A DNA stretch of 64,000 nucleotides from Manihot esculenta (taxonomy: Eukaryota; Streptophyta; Magnoliopsida; Malpighiales; Euphorbiaceae): contig NC_035161.2 in NCBI RefSeq assembly GCF_001659605.2, forward strand, positions 186,001 through 250,000, given 5' to 3'. The notes beneath the pieces are model-generated. The model was given only the letters and a program-made list of their open reading frames with translations. It was not told the origin of the DNA and made no database searches. The position numbers were made by a program, and so were the translations under genes. This document shows, piece by piece, positions 33,729 through 45,926 of this stretch (its first letter is position 1; every line of letters starts with the position of its first letter).

Positions 33729-35992
33729 ATGCAGAATGATTATGGCTTCAATAAAGAAAGCACCACAACTGGTAGTAACCAGTGTGGTAATTCACTCTCA
33801 CCTGAGCTCGACCTTGAGAAGCAGGACAACCCCAAAATCTTGCCGCAACATCGCAGTGATGGGTCCCCATCAAAGAATTCTACCCTTGAGCCTGATCCCA
33901 CAATTCTCACTATTGTAGTTTCTAATGCTGAGGCTCATGCGGACCCGGCTAAGAAAGAATTGCCCAGTGTGGATTCTCCCAAAAAAGGATACTTGTCGAG
34001 GTCTGCAAGCTCCCATGAACAGTGCAGGTACTCCTTATAGTCTTCTTTCCCTTTAACGAACTGCAATTTGTCCTTTGTATTTCCTTATACTTGCTCTTGC
34101 TTGCCTCATGAAGAAAAGTTATTAACATAATGGAATTTCGGTCTATACCGGCACCATAATATCAGATTTGGGCGGGGGGGGGGGGGTGTAGAATTAGAGA
34201 TCCATAGAAAAACAAGGATATAGGCTGGTATGAGTAGGAAATAGAAAATATCTATTCTAGTTCTATCATCACCTATGATATTGAATCTAAAAGAAATTTT
34301 AGAGAATGTGTGCTACCCTGAAATTTTCTTATCTTTCCTGCATGATAAGAGGAAAAAAAATTGGGTCAAATGAAAATGATCTTGTCAATCGGGGGCCTCT
34401 AAATTTTGTGTTTTGCTAGATAGTTTTCCATTGTCATTCCATTTCAGCCTAATTGTTACCCTATTAGTAGTATCCTTTTGAGTATTTTTACTTAGAGAAT
34501 TCTTCATTTTGCTCCTGCAACACAAACATATAGATTTTCTGGAACCTTTTGCAGATGCTTTATTCTGGTGGTTAATACAAAAAGCTTATTGTTATTGATG
34601 TGATGATGCTGTATTTGATAAAGAGGAGATCTATTGCCATTGCATTTTACTATGACTAAAAGTCAAAACAGAACCATGAGGCACGTAACAAAGATTAAAA
34701 ATTAACTGGAACATATGTGAGCAATAACCTAGGTTACTTTTTATGTTGTTCTTCAGAGTTTGTCAGCAGGAGAAGGAGGAAGTTCTTATAGATCTTGGAT
34801 GCAAATGTAAAGGTGGTCTTGCTAAAGCCCACCGCTCATGTATAGATACTTGGTTTCGTACAAGAGGATCAAACAAGTGTGAGATATGCCAGTAAGTTAT
34901 TTACAATGACTATTTGCGGTTTTTAAGTTAGCAAAGCTCTGAAGAATGTCTCAATGGGATTTAACTTCTCTATGCAGAGAGGTAGCTGTGAATGTGTCAC
35001 CTCCGGAATCTCAGACAAGTGTAGGTATTCTGTGTTGGATGTCCTTTAAGAGTATGATAAATGTCTATGGGTGGCCTCTACAATTTTTATCTAGTCTAAA
35101 TTTGATGAATTTATTGGGTTTTTTTGGTGTGATGCTATAATCTCTTTGAGTCTGCCTCAGCTGGGCTAAAACTTGGCTTGCAAAATATAATTCTTCTGTC
35201 AAACGTGGAATGCTATTTTCCTAATTAATTAAAGTGCTGAATGTTAAGCTAAGTGGCATATTTTGAAGAAACTGGAAAAAATGGGAATTATAGTGTGTGG
35301 GAAAGGTTCTGCTTATTGAAATGAGATCGGTCCATCAGCTAATTGTCCAGACTGCCTTCTGCTGATGCACAAGCATTACTTGTTTGCTATGAATTTTGAA
35401 AAACCAAAGAAGTCAATTTGGATATTGAGTTTGTTGATAGGCTTTGATGTGCTATTTGTAGTACAATTTTTTTTTTCCCTTGTGTTTCATGCGGCAGGCA
35501 AATTACTGGGTTTGGAGGATCGACCCAACCTTTAGACCACGAGATCCTGAAAGGGTAAGGAGGTTAATGTGGTTAATATACTGACTGTATGCTTATACTT
35601 ATTTTTGAGGAAAATACTGTTCACTGTGTTGTGGCCTCATCTCTGAAACAGGGTTGTTTTAGTCCACTTTGGGTAGCATGCACAATTCTTATTGGTGGTC
35701 TCTTGTTGGATGTTCTGATATCCATTACGCTTGGTGTTTCTGCTCTGCCTGTTAACATTATATTTGGTAAATGAACATCTTGATCCTTCTTGATATGCAA
35801 ATCCATATATTATGAAATAGAGAATATGCTTATTGATTTTGAAACTAAGAGGCTTTTGCAGGTGTTATTGTCATTCTTGGACTTGGAACTGCACTTCGGC
35901 TAGCCCTGGAATTCTGCCGTGAGTGGAGTTTCAGGAGAGTAGTTGAAAGGGTGGATGCTAATGTGAATGTCGGGTACCATCCCGCTTTGTAG
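33729..35992 (+). CDS. RING-CH (C4HC3, MARCH-type) zinc-finger membrane protein, probable E3 ubiquitin ligase, six coding exons
   Basis: Exons: 33729-34027, 34757-34891, 34978-35020, 35498-35554, 35652-35766 and 35862-35992. All introns are GT..AG and the sum is 780 bases, 259 residues plus TAG. The RING-CH finger spans residues 99-144: C99, C102, C115, C117, H125, C128, C141, C144, with the [13 protein letters not shown] core. Two hydrophobic segments follow (about 185-208, [20 protein letters not shown], and about 213-236, [20 protein letters not shown]), then a charged tail. RING-CH proteins of this kind act as membrane-bound E3 ligases; the target here is unknown. The start is the first in-frame ATG after an acceptor-like TTTTCTAG at about 33705. 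A non-coding first exon may end at 33419 (CCAAG|GTACGC). Confidence 0.9.
34174..34188 (+). repeat. Poly-G run in intron 1 of the RING-CH gene
   Basis: A GGCGGGGGGGGGGGGGG tract, unusual in an AT-rich intron. Length may be affected by sequencing or assembly. Confidence 0.6.
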
Positions 35993-37528
35993 GTAATCTG
36001 TATAGAAACTCTTAACTTATTTAGTTGAATTTAAAATAGATTTTAGACTTAGCTATCTTACAATAGTCAAGTATTAGTGCAGTTTCTTTTTTTGTTGATA
36101 ATCTAAAAGCACCTTTTGTTGTTCTGAATATTGATTTGCTCTATTGCATCCTTGCTATGTTGGATATCTTTTTCAGTCTTTGTATACTGATTTGAATAAG
36201 TTGTGCACTAAGTTTATTTGTTGATGCATATTGAAAGAAAGATGCTAGAATTGTTGGAGATATTGATTTAGAAGGTCATTTGTGGAGCATAACAATATAG
36301 GGAAACTCTTACCTAGACGTTGCCAGCATGAACCTAGAGCAGTAAATATATGGGATTTTATAAATTATAATTGTTATGTGGACTCCATTACAAATTTATG
36401 CTTTGAGTTTATGTAAACTCGGTGTAGGCAAGTTTTTTTTAGAATTCATAATCCATTTCAAATGAGGCTGACCTTTTACTAAGAGCAATAATTAGGACGT
36501 AATGAACCAAGTTGCTTGTCAACTATTTAAGACTCGGCTAGATAAAAGCTCGGTTAGATGTATGCACTTTTTCAATGAGTTATGCTCGAGCCTAATTTTT
36601 ATGTCTCTTAAAAATTTGAGCTTACAGATATTCATCTCAATGAGATTCAAGAGTTCATTTGTTTTTTTTGGTCAGTAAGAGTTCATTTGTTTAATAGGGC
36701 CATGAGCGGCTTTTTGAATATGTTCTTGTACCTAAAATTATTTAGTTTTAAATTTAGTATTTTTTAACATAAAATTCATTGACGTTGTGAAGTCGAGCTG
36801 CTCATGTATTTTATTCAATAAAAGTTTGGCTCGTTTTGGCCCATTTTCTAGATGAATCAAATTTGAGTTTATTGATATTTATTTTGGATTTGAAATGACT
36901 GATTTCAAGTTTGAAAAATATTTGATAAACCAAACTTGAATTCTTTAAAATTTGACTAATGAAGGATGGCACCTTGGGAGCTATGTCCTAGAGGCTGTCT
37001 TTGTTGGGTGACAGAAAAAATGAGCTAATTTTTCTCTGAATTCTTTTCAAATTCAAAATTCATAAATTTAGCCATAGATCGGTTCAAACTGTCAATTAGA
37101 CTGATGCGGTTCATGAATCAACTTGGAATCGGGATCTAGGACGCCGGTTTCAATTCCTTCTTTTTTGAACTTGAATTGAAATCATCGTAAAAGCTTAGTT
37201 TCGAATTGAATGTTCTAAATTGAAACTAGCTTATTCTTTTTTTTTTTTAAGAAAATTTATATTGATTTCTTTTAATCTATTTATATTAGAAATTGAATAA
37301 AAAGTTTTTATAAACTTGTATCTTGTAAATCAATATTTTATGTATTGTATTTTAATATTATTGTTTTCAAATCAGGATTGAATTGGAATTTTATTGTTCC
37401 GAATTGAAATATTCAAAGGGAATCATTATAGGTGGAAATCGCTTTCAGTTGGAATAATATCAAATTGAAATCAATCTGAATCCTAAAGTCAATTGAACCG
37501 GTGGTTCTGGTCTGGAATCGGCTGTTGG
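35993..37528. other. 3' flank of the RING-CH gene and old repeats
   Basis: 36500-36960 has GAGCTCG/CTCGGCT-like fragments reminiscent of the MITE at 37529. 37080-37520 has GGTTCGAACC-type fragments (AATCGGGATC, CGGTTCTGGTCTGGAATCGG). Both look like decayed non-autonomous DNA transposons but lack clear ends. Confidence 0.4.
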
Positions 37529-38214
37529 TAGGGGTGTAAACGAATCGAGCCGAGCCGAGCTATGAAGAGCTCAAGCTTGGTTCGTTAAAATTTTTTCGAG
37601 CTCGAGCCGAATTCGAGCTTTACTCATATCGAACTCGAGCCGAGTATTAATAAGTTCAAGCTTGGCTCGTTTAGCAAACGAGCTTAGACGAGTCGAGCTT
37701 TTATCGAGCTGAGTCGAGCTTTTATCGAGCTGAGTCTCAAATAGTTCACGAATAATTTAATTTATTTAAATGTATAATGAGTTTTAGTTTAAAACTAATA
37801 AGTTTAAAACTAAAATAATTTTAGATAAATAAGTACATCTATAAATTAGCATGTAAACTTATAAAAATGAGTTTTTAAATCTTAATGATCTAAATATATG
37901 CAAGTTTAAGAGTATAACTAAGGTATATAGAGATGAATTTTAAAAAATTCAGATTTGACTCATGAAAGTATATGCAGGATTTAGTTTATTTCTCTTATGA
38001 TAGTAATTTCAGTTTACTTAACGAGACTGTTCACAAGTCTATTCGCGAGCCTGCTCATGAACTTAGAAACGAGTCGAGCTTACGAGCCTTAACGAGCGAG
38101 CCTAAAAATTAATCTCGAGCTTGACTCGTTTAGAAATCGAGTCGAGCTCGGTCGAGCTTTTATCGAATCGAACCTCGAATAGCTCACGAACGGCTCGGCT
38201 CATTTACACCCCTA
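37529..38214. mobile_element. hAT MITE, 686 bp, with perfect 8-bp target duplication
   Basis: The terminal inverted repeat is TAGGGGTGTAAA at both ends, continuing imperfectly (CGAATCGAGCCGAGC / TGAGCCGAGCCGTTC). Direct flanks GCTGTTGG at 37521-37528 and 38215-38222 are identical. The interior is rich in GAGCTCGAGCCGA units near both ends with an AT-rich middle. No transposase is coded. Confidence 0.9.
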
Positions 38215-40052
38215 GCTGTTGGGTCTGGTTTTCCATATAACAATAATAATATAAGTGGTGTTTTCAAGTGCGGTGAATTATAGTAAATATTTGGTTTTTT
38301 TTTTTGATTTTTGGAGATTTGGAGTGAAAAAGTAAAAATTATATTTAATTTTTTATATTATGAAAAAATTTTTAATTTAGTTTTATATTTTTGAAATATA
38401 TATTAAAATATTTTTAAAATTTTAAATAATTATTTCATTAAAAAATCTGTAAAACATTTGAAGAATTAATTATTAAATTTTTTAAAATTTTAAAACATTT
38501 TAACTGAACTATCACTTACTAATGAGTTTTTAAAACATAAAAGAATTAAAGGATCATTTACTAATAAGTTTATAAAATATGAAAGAATTAATTAATTGAT
38601 TTTATAATTTTTTTAATGTAATATTTTAAGAGACTAATTAATTATTTTTTTATACTATAATTATTAAATAATAACTTGAAAAAAAAACTATAGCACGTGA
38701 ATCCATCTGTTAAATAACAGGGGCAGACGAAAGGGGGGAAAAAGTGGGAATATTGCTTTGCAAAAAGATGTCGCATCCATATTAACGTACAAGTAAATAT
38801 ATTATATTTTAATGTTTTTTAAAAAATGCAGGAGCAATAATAAAAATGAAAAATTTAGGATTTTTTTTTTTTGGAATATTTCATTGAAAAAGTAAAGTTG
38901 GCATAACATAATGCTAAATTTAAGGAACCATTGGGCCGTCGATTGCATAAGAAGTCAGGGTTATAAACGGTTTTGGAAACTGTAAAATGGGCAGCTTGAT
39001 TTCTTTATTTTGGTGCAAGAAATTAAATATGCCTTTGGATTATACAATGATTCAAAAATACTAAATTTTATATTTTAATTTAAATTGTTTTTTAAATTAT
39101 TATTAAAATATTAAATAAAGTAATATAATTGCAGAATATGAGCTATAAATATATTGTTTTCTCAAATATAAATATAAATTTTTACTTATATATAAATTCA
39201 CATTTACATAAAATGAACTCTGATCATTTCATAATTTTGCAATTATTTTTTTTTCTTTTTTATTTTCTTCAGAATTCAATTTTAGATCCCTAGATTAACA
39301 ATTTGGGTGACAAGATTCATTTTTTTAATCAATTAAGTTTTTATTTTAATTTATAATAATTGAAGAATTCACATGAGATAATAATTAAGAGAATTAAAAA
39401 AATGTGATTTTAATTATTATTTATGCTAATACAAAAAGTTATAATTTAATCCATTTTATGTTAAATTTATTTTTATTATCTTTTAATATTTTTCTGTAAA
39501 GCTTGCTAAATAATCTTTCAAGTGATAATTTTATAATTAATAAATTATTTTTTTAATATTATAAAATAGCACATTTATTTTATTAAAGAGTAATTAAAAT
39601 TAATTTTTAACTTTAATATTAATAATACCTACAACGCGTTAATTGACTATTAGTTTAATACACCACTTAATTTGAATGAGGTTAGAAATTTAAATACTTA
39701 AAATATTTTTCTCGGCTGAAAGGAAGCCGAAAATCCACGGCACTCGAGAACGTAGCCAAGGCAGGGCAGAGGGGGAAGTATACACTTTTTAGCTTTAGCA
39801 GGAAATTATTGAAAGCGGTCGTCACTATAGTAAAACTCAACTAGATATTGTCATTTAACCAGTCATAGTGCACCACGACGACATGAAGTTTCCGCGTTGT
39901 GATTCCATAGGCTGCAAACAAATTATTTCAGTGAGAACGGAGTATAAGATTGAGATCATAGACGTCGAAGCTAAGAAAGCTGAAAAGCCTCTGTTGCATC
40001 ACCAATTTTTCACTGGAATTTAGTACTGGAAATAGTAGAAGAAGAGAAAAAA
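38215..40052. other. AT-rich intergenic sequence and 5' flank of the NAC gene
   Basis: 38300-39700 is AT-rich without a supported gene. 39720-40052 is less AT-rich and probably holds the promoter and 5' leader of the NAC gene, but no TATA box stands out. Confidence 0.4.
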
Positions 40053-41616
40053 ATGGGAGTTTTATCGATGGAATCACTGCCTCTGGGGTTTAGGTTCCGG
40101 CCAACTGATGAAGAGCTCATCAACCACTACCTTAGGCTCAAGATTAACGGCCGCAATTCTGAGGTCGAGGTCATCCCCGAGGTCGACGTTTGCAAATGGG
40201 AGCCCTGGGATTTGCCTGGTTCGTCTTTTACTTTCACCACTCTAGATAGAAAAAAGGATAGCAGAAAAACCCTTTTTATGTAATTTATGTATATTTTTCC
40301 TGCTAATTTTCTTTCTTGTTTTTTGTTTAATCAAAAGAAAATGATAAATAATCAGGGAACATTTCTGAATCTTTGATCAATTTTCTTTCCTTTATTCCTT
40401 ATGAATAATTTCCCTTTTTTTTTCTTCTTTTGTACATTTGTCAGTTTTCTTAATCAGCAAGATTCCTCTAATTTTGACTAATTATTCCTATGATCTTTTA
40501 CTAATGTTGAAGTTTAGGGTTTATTTAGTTTATTAGTATAATTTATAAGTGGATGATTTGCTCAAATTTCTGCAATTTTGTGGTCAGGGTTATCTGTCAT
40601 TAAGACGGATGATCCAGAATGGTTCTTCTTTTGCCCACGTGACCGGAAGTATCCCAACGGCCAACGTTCCAATCGGGCTACGGACGCGGGCTACTGGAAA
40701 GCAACGGGCAAGGATCGCACCATAAGAGCTCGAAAGTCAGGCTGCAATCCCACCTCCATTGGCATGAAAAAAACCTTGGTTTTTTATAGAGGCCGTGCTC
40801 CAAAAGGTGAGCGAACCAACTGGATTATGCACGAGTACCGGGCTACCCTTAAAGATCTTGATGGTTCTGCCCCTGGCCAGGTTCCCCTCCTCAACTTTTA
40901 TTCTTTCTTTTTTAAATTATTTTTTCTTCAAATTATATTACAATTGGCTTCCTTGTTTACCTTCACTGTTCTTTTGAGTAAATACCTTCATTATGATTAT
41001 ATTGTTCCATTTTGTTTCTTTGCACTCTATTTCCAACCTTACCTATAATATTTAGAGCTTCATATGGTGCATATCATCAATCAAACAACTTTACCACCTC
41101 CTCATTTTACTTTTAGTTACATTTGTTGGTTGCATAATTGTGAACTTGTTTTTTCAGCTCATGATTTTCATATGAAGCACAAGTTTTTGTGTGTAGTTCC
41201 CAAGAAATTGGTTGTCAAGTTGAGTTGTCTAAAAATGTTTCTTGCTTTTCATCTGTGTTCTCCTGATTTCTATCTACGCTTATAAAGTAATATAGTCTGT
41301 CTATTATTAATCATAGGGAAAAAGTATAAAACAAATATGGCAAAGTCACCTACTATTGTTAAACCTACAACCATCTCTTAGTTTAGATAACTTTGTCAAG
41401 GGGAAAAAGATCTGATTATAAAGAGGTAAGTACGATGTTGTTGGGGCAGTGTTGATAGCAAATGATATACATTGAAATCCTGAGCTGGTTTTTGGTGCCT
41501 TTTCTCTCACATAATTCATTTTCCAGAGTTATCTGGGGATCCTCCTTTTTCCCCCTCTCCTGCATGATGCATATACTGACAGAAATGCTTGAGCTAATGA
41601 TAATGATGTGGATACC

Positions 41617-41651
<35 letters not shown>

Positions 41652-43824
41652 TGTTTCTAACTCATTGTTTTCTTCCTTCACCTGGTATAGGGTGCTTTTG
41701 TCCTCTGTCGCTTGTTCCGGAAGCCAGAAGAGAAGATTGAAATTGTGAAATATGATGAAGTAGACCAAAGTGGATATTCACTTACCACTTCTAAGTCCTC
41801 ACCTGATGATACATCATCAGATCTAGTTCAAGAAACAGCAACATCTGCTGTACAACCAAGAAAACCATCTGAAGGTATAGGAAGGTGGCTGATAGATGAG
41901 ACAGATAACATGACAACCCCTAGTGCTTTGCTACCTGTTGATAGCTGCTGCAATAGTCTTTCAGATGTTGAAGATCATGTAGCAGAAATGACAACTATGG
42001 TGATGAGATCTGGATTCTGTTGCGTGGCATTTTATAGTTGACATTTCTGCTTTTTTTTTTGGGATTAATGTCTTGAGAATGTGTATTATTCATTTTTTTT
42101 TGGGCCTTTTCTCTTTAGGTACATCCACAGCTAGAAGAAAATTCTTGTCAATTTGGGGCTACACCTGGTGAAATTGATTGCAAAGTGTTCTCACCGATGC
42201 AACCACAAATCCAAGAAGACATAGCACACTACATGGATTCTCCTTATGCCGATTTCGGCAATGATCATAATGGTTTCCATTTTCTGGATGGAACTAGTGA
42301 ACCTGATGTCTCCTTAACAGAGTTGTTGGGTGAGGTCTTCAATAACAACGATGACTTTTCTGGCGAAGAATCAACTAGCCAGAAGAATCCTGCTGTTGGA
42401 AGTGAGACTGATTTATCTGGGCATAGACCACCAGTTAACTTCCGTGTTATGGATAGTGGCATATGCCATGGAGCTGACACAGAAATGGCTCAAGTCCAGG
42501 TAAAGATATGGTCTTATGGTAGCTTTCTAACGTCAAGTTTGGCAGCTTGTGTTTGGCTTTTGTTTAGCTCCTGTGCTTTTTTGAATGTTGAATTCTATAA
42601 TTGTTTGGAAATTTTACTTTTTTTTTAATATTGCAATTTAAGCTGTTTGATATACTTTATTTGATGGCTATTTCCAGTTTGGCTCCAATTTTAATTTTGA
42701 TCATATCCAACCACTGATATTTTTTTCCAAAATTTTTATTGTTAAAGAAAAAAAAAATCCTGTTTTATCTGGAGCTGAACCAGTTAATGTGGTTCAATGC
42801 CAAATTTTTCAATCCATTTTTGACTTGTTTTGGTCCAGTTTCATTTCCAGTTGAACCAGTTTTGGTTCCGGCTCTGAACTGGCCTTTGGCCGATTTTAAC
42901 TTGGTTAAACTTAGTCTTAATCCCAAGGGCATTTGCTAGCTTTGAAGAAAATTGAAGACGTTAATCAACTTGTATTTGGGAGCCTTATTGTGCTATTATA
43001 ACAAGGATTTATTGCAGATGCAAGCTTCATTTGGATCTTGGGGAGCTCAAGCATCGTCCTTCGATTTTGATGGACAACTTGGAAGTAGAAATGCTGGTGG
43101 CCTTGCAAATTCTGTTGGACAAGATACTCAATTTGCCATTTCTGCAGTGGGCTCATCTTTTGGTGTATTCAATAGTATGGATGAATCAAGCAGGCTAATG
43201 AATCCTATGAACCATGACAGTGCTGTCGGTGGTACTGGAATCAAGATTAGAGCCCGCCAGCCTCAGGTGCGTCCTTGTACAGATGGCTTTGCCATTCAAG
43301 GAACTGCTCCTAGAAGACTCCGCTTGCAGAAGGAATTTTCTGCTGTTCCTCACGGAAACAGATTGGAGAAAGATAAAAATCATAATGAAGATGAAGATGA
43401 AGAGGAAGATGAAGATGAAGATGAAGAGGAAGATGAAGTGCAATCAGCAGTAGCCGAGGTAAGTGTATTAAAGTGATTGCATGTGAAAAGTCATGTGAGA
43501 TGCACGCAACAATTATTGAGTCTGTGTTATCATTTGATGCAGGCAAGAGATGCAGGATATAATCCGGATTCAGATAAGTTGCTGGCGGAAAGCCAATTGC
43601 ATAATTCTGACAAGGGCATAGAAATTGCCAGGGAATCTTCGTCAAATTTGAGGTCAAGGGTGAAACACACTGGTAAATCTGGGGGCGGCGAGATAGGATC
43701 ATCAGCATTTCTTGATTCGGCTCCTGAAGACCATGGGCACAGCTCGTCATCAGTATATATTCTGGGAGTTGTACTAGTTCTTATCTTGTTTGTACTTCTT
43801 CTTGGAATTTGGAAATGCTTGTAA
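40053..43824 (+). CDS. Membrane-tethered NAC transcription factor (NTL type), six exons
   Basis: Exons: 40053-40218, 40588-40880, 41691-41999, 42119-42499, 43018-43458 and 43543-43824. All introns are GT..AG and phases agree; the sum is 1872 bases, 623 residues plus TAA. The N-terminal NAC domain (about residues 9-165) shows [77 protein letters not shown] and ALVLCRLF-like GAFVLCRLF. The middle is a Ser/Asp-rich activation-type region with a run of Glu/Asp (about residues 504-522). The C-terminus is one hydrophobic helix ([20 protein letters not shown]) that would tether the protein to a membrane. Family knowledge: such factors are held at the ER or plasma membrane and released by cleavage under stress. 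The VLSMESLP start resembles the ANAC062/ANAC091 group, from memory. The first ATG (40053) is used. Confidence 0.93.
41617..41651 (+). repeat. (TTA)n microsatellite in intron 2 of the NAC gene
   Basis: About eleven TTA/ATT repeats in a row just upstream of the branch-point region of intron 2. Confidence 0.85.
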
Positions 43825-44559
43825 TGGTATAGAATCCTAACTTGGTAAGAAGAGGGTAGTTTTATAGACTTCATTCAAATCCTTGCGCGTCTGTAATCAT
43901 AAAGTGGACAAATATTGGATGACTTCTCTTGTTATGTAGCCTATATTAGTTTATTTTGTAAAAAATATCCAAGTGATGTGTATGACACAGCCATATTGAA
44001 TCAAAATTTACAACTAATGTATTATTAGAACTTTAGTGAGGGATGAATTTATGAGTTTGGTCATTTTCAGGGACTTTTTTGTAAATCAACATATATACTA
44101 ATATCTCAATTCTTATTGACAACTTAGGCAACTTTCTTGTAACCACTAAACGTTGCTTATGAGATCTTAATTTAAGGAAGATAAGATGCCAATAACAAAT
44201 TCTAAATGCTTATGAGCTCTTTTCTTCATTAGTTGTTTAGCATGATGAAGATTGAGAAACAACCTCCACCCTAATCTCCCTGCCTTCTAGACTTCAAAAG
44301 TTGTCTTACCAATGTATGCTTGGAAACTTGTATTATACTATAATAAGTTGTCCAGAAAAACCATTTTGGCCATCTTCTATGTTGTTTAAAAGACAAAGAC
44401 TGTAAATACATTAGCAATCCGTAAACTGTATTGAATCTTAATTATCTTGGAAAAAAAAAAAGAACTACTCCAAAATTTACAAAAAAAATATAGAATCTTA
44501 TCATATATAATTGTCCTCAACTCTTCATGTATCCTTACCACTTCCTTAGTAGAAATCTT
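43825..44559. other. 3' flank of the NAC gene
   Basis: The first ~150 bases probably hold the 3' untranslated region. Beyond that the sequence is AT-rich with no gene until decayed gypsy integrase begins near 44560. Confidence 0.4.
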
Positions 44560-45180
44560 CGCCACTGTCTTAGAAGTACGCGGATGATGGAGAAGTATAA
44601 AGGGTCCTAACTTAGAGAAGTATAAAGAGTCCTACTATCACCAGAATACAATCTGCACCATTTGATTTAGGCAAACCTGTAATGAAATCAATAGAAGTGT
44701 CCTCCAAATGGTTGCTAGGTTGGAAAGCGATTGTAATAGGCTAATTGAGGTTTGTGTTTCATATTCATGTATTTAACACATATAGAAAGCTGCTACATAT
44801 TTCTAAATAGCTGTTATTATTTTTTTCCAATAGAAATTAGAGGTCGTCTGTTAATAAGTATGATAAGCCCTATAAAGACCTTCTTTTGATCTAAAATGAA
44901 CTCTGAAATTAATTTCAAAATTCACGAAGAATGAGCAAGTAGAACTAACCTTCCCTTACAATATAATATGTTATGGAGTAATTGAAAATTAGCATAATGA
45001 GCTATTCCTACTTGCAATTCATTGATGAATTTCCTTAATTGCTCATCACAGAATACTTCTTGATTAATTTGTTCTCAATCAACTTATCCGGTACTAAAAT
45101 GGCTTCAATTCTACTTTCTCTCCATTTCGAGATAAAGCATCCAAAACTTTATTAGACAATATTTATATCCCATTAATTGA
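44560..45180 (-). pseudogene. Ty3/gypsy pol fragment: end of RNase H and start of integrase, decayed
   Basis: Minus strand: NKV-like KVLDALSRNGEK (about 45145-45110), the RNase H end box; LYCKGRLVLLAHSS (about 44960-44920) before the integrase finger; and LEDTSIDFITGLPKSNGADCILV (about 44715-44640) with the first catalytic Asp of integrase. Stops and shifts separate the blocks. It continues the fragment at 46830-48460; a miniature LTR element and a lone LTR lie between. Confidence 0.65.
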
Positions 45181-45210
45181 GAGATAGTATTGTTGTGCCG
45201 ATGTACTAAT

Positions 45211-45454
45211 TGTTGATTTTTGGGAGGAGAGGAAAAAGAGATATAACAATATCATCATTTTATTCATTGAAATATGAATATACATAAGGAAAATATAACA
45301 AAAAATCTTAATAAATATCCATAAAATTATATCCAAACTCATAAATAATCTACATCTTAACTTAAAATTTAAATTTTATCCTTTCTTTATAATTTGACTT
45401 ATTATCCTAAAATCATAATATATTTTTTGAAAGTAGAAAAGATATATTCTAACA
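45211..45454 (-). mobile_element. Lone 244-bp LTR of the miniature element family, minus orientation
   Basis: The reverse complement (TGTTAGAATATATC ... AAAATCAACA) matches the LTRs at 45927-46171 and 46569-46812, including AATAAGTCAAATTAT and TTTCAATGAATAAAAT. I could not find a matching target duplication. Confidence 0.65.
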
Positions 45455-45926
45455 CTTTAATTGTAATAAATTTGATCAAATTGGTCATATATATGAAAAG
45501 AGCATGAAAAACACAACAAAAAGATATTGAAGTCAAGGTCGCCATGGATCAACAACGGGAGGAGGAAGAGCTTTTCTGAAAAGAGAAACATGTCATGTAA
45601 ATGACAATAAATTATGCCAGATAATAAATTGTATTAGATAATAAATTATGCCAATACCATGACTAGAAGATATTATTGTGATATTATAACATATCCATTA
45701 TATTATAACAATGATTATAAATAATTTTTATATTATGACCAGGTCATACTTAAAATAAAATTTAAAATTCCATACAATATCTCATTTAGGAGGAGTGTTA
45801 AAGTTATGAATCAGTTGCTGCTGAAGATATAATATGAATGGATAGGATGATGAACCATATTTGAAGAAGTCAAGTTTTTTAATTTTAAATTTTATTGTTG
45901 CTTTAGAATAAGATTTTTGTTAAGAG

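Noticed and set aside
33586..33918. 110-codon frame overlapping exon 1 of the RING-CH gene
   Set aside because: It is in another frame with no recognisable domain; the chosen frame continues across a splice into the RING-CH finger.
43195..43750. Minus-strand frames rich in Ile/Phe or Leu/His opposite NAC exons 5 and 6
   Set aside because: They are the complement of the GAA/GAT acidic repeat and of a well-supported spliced gene.
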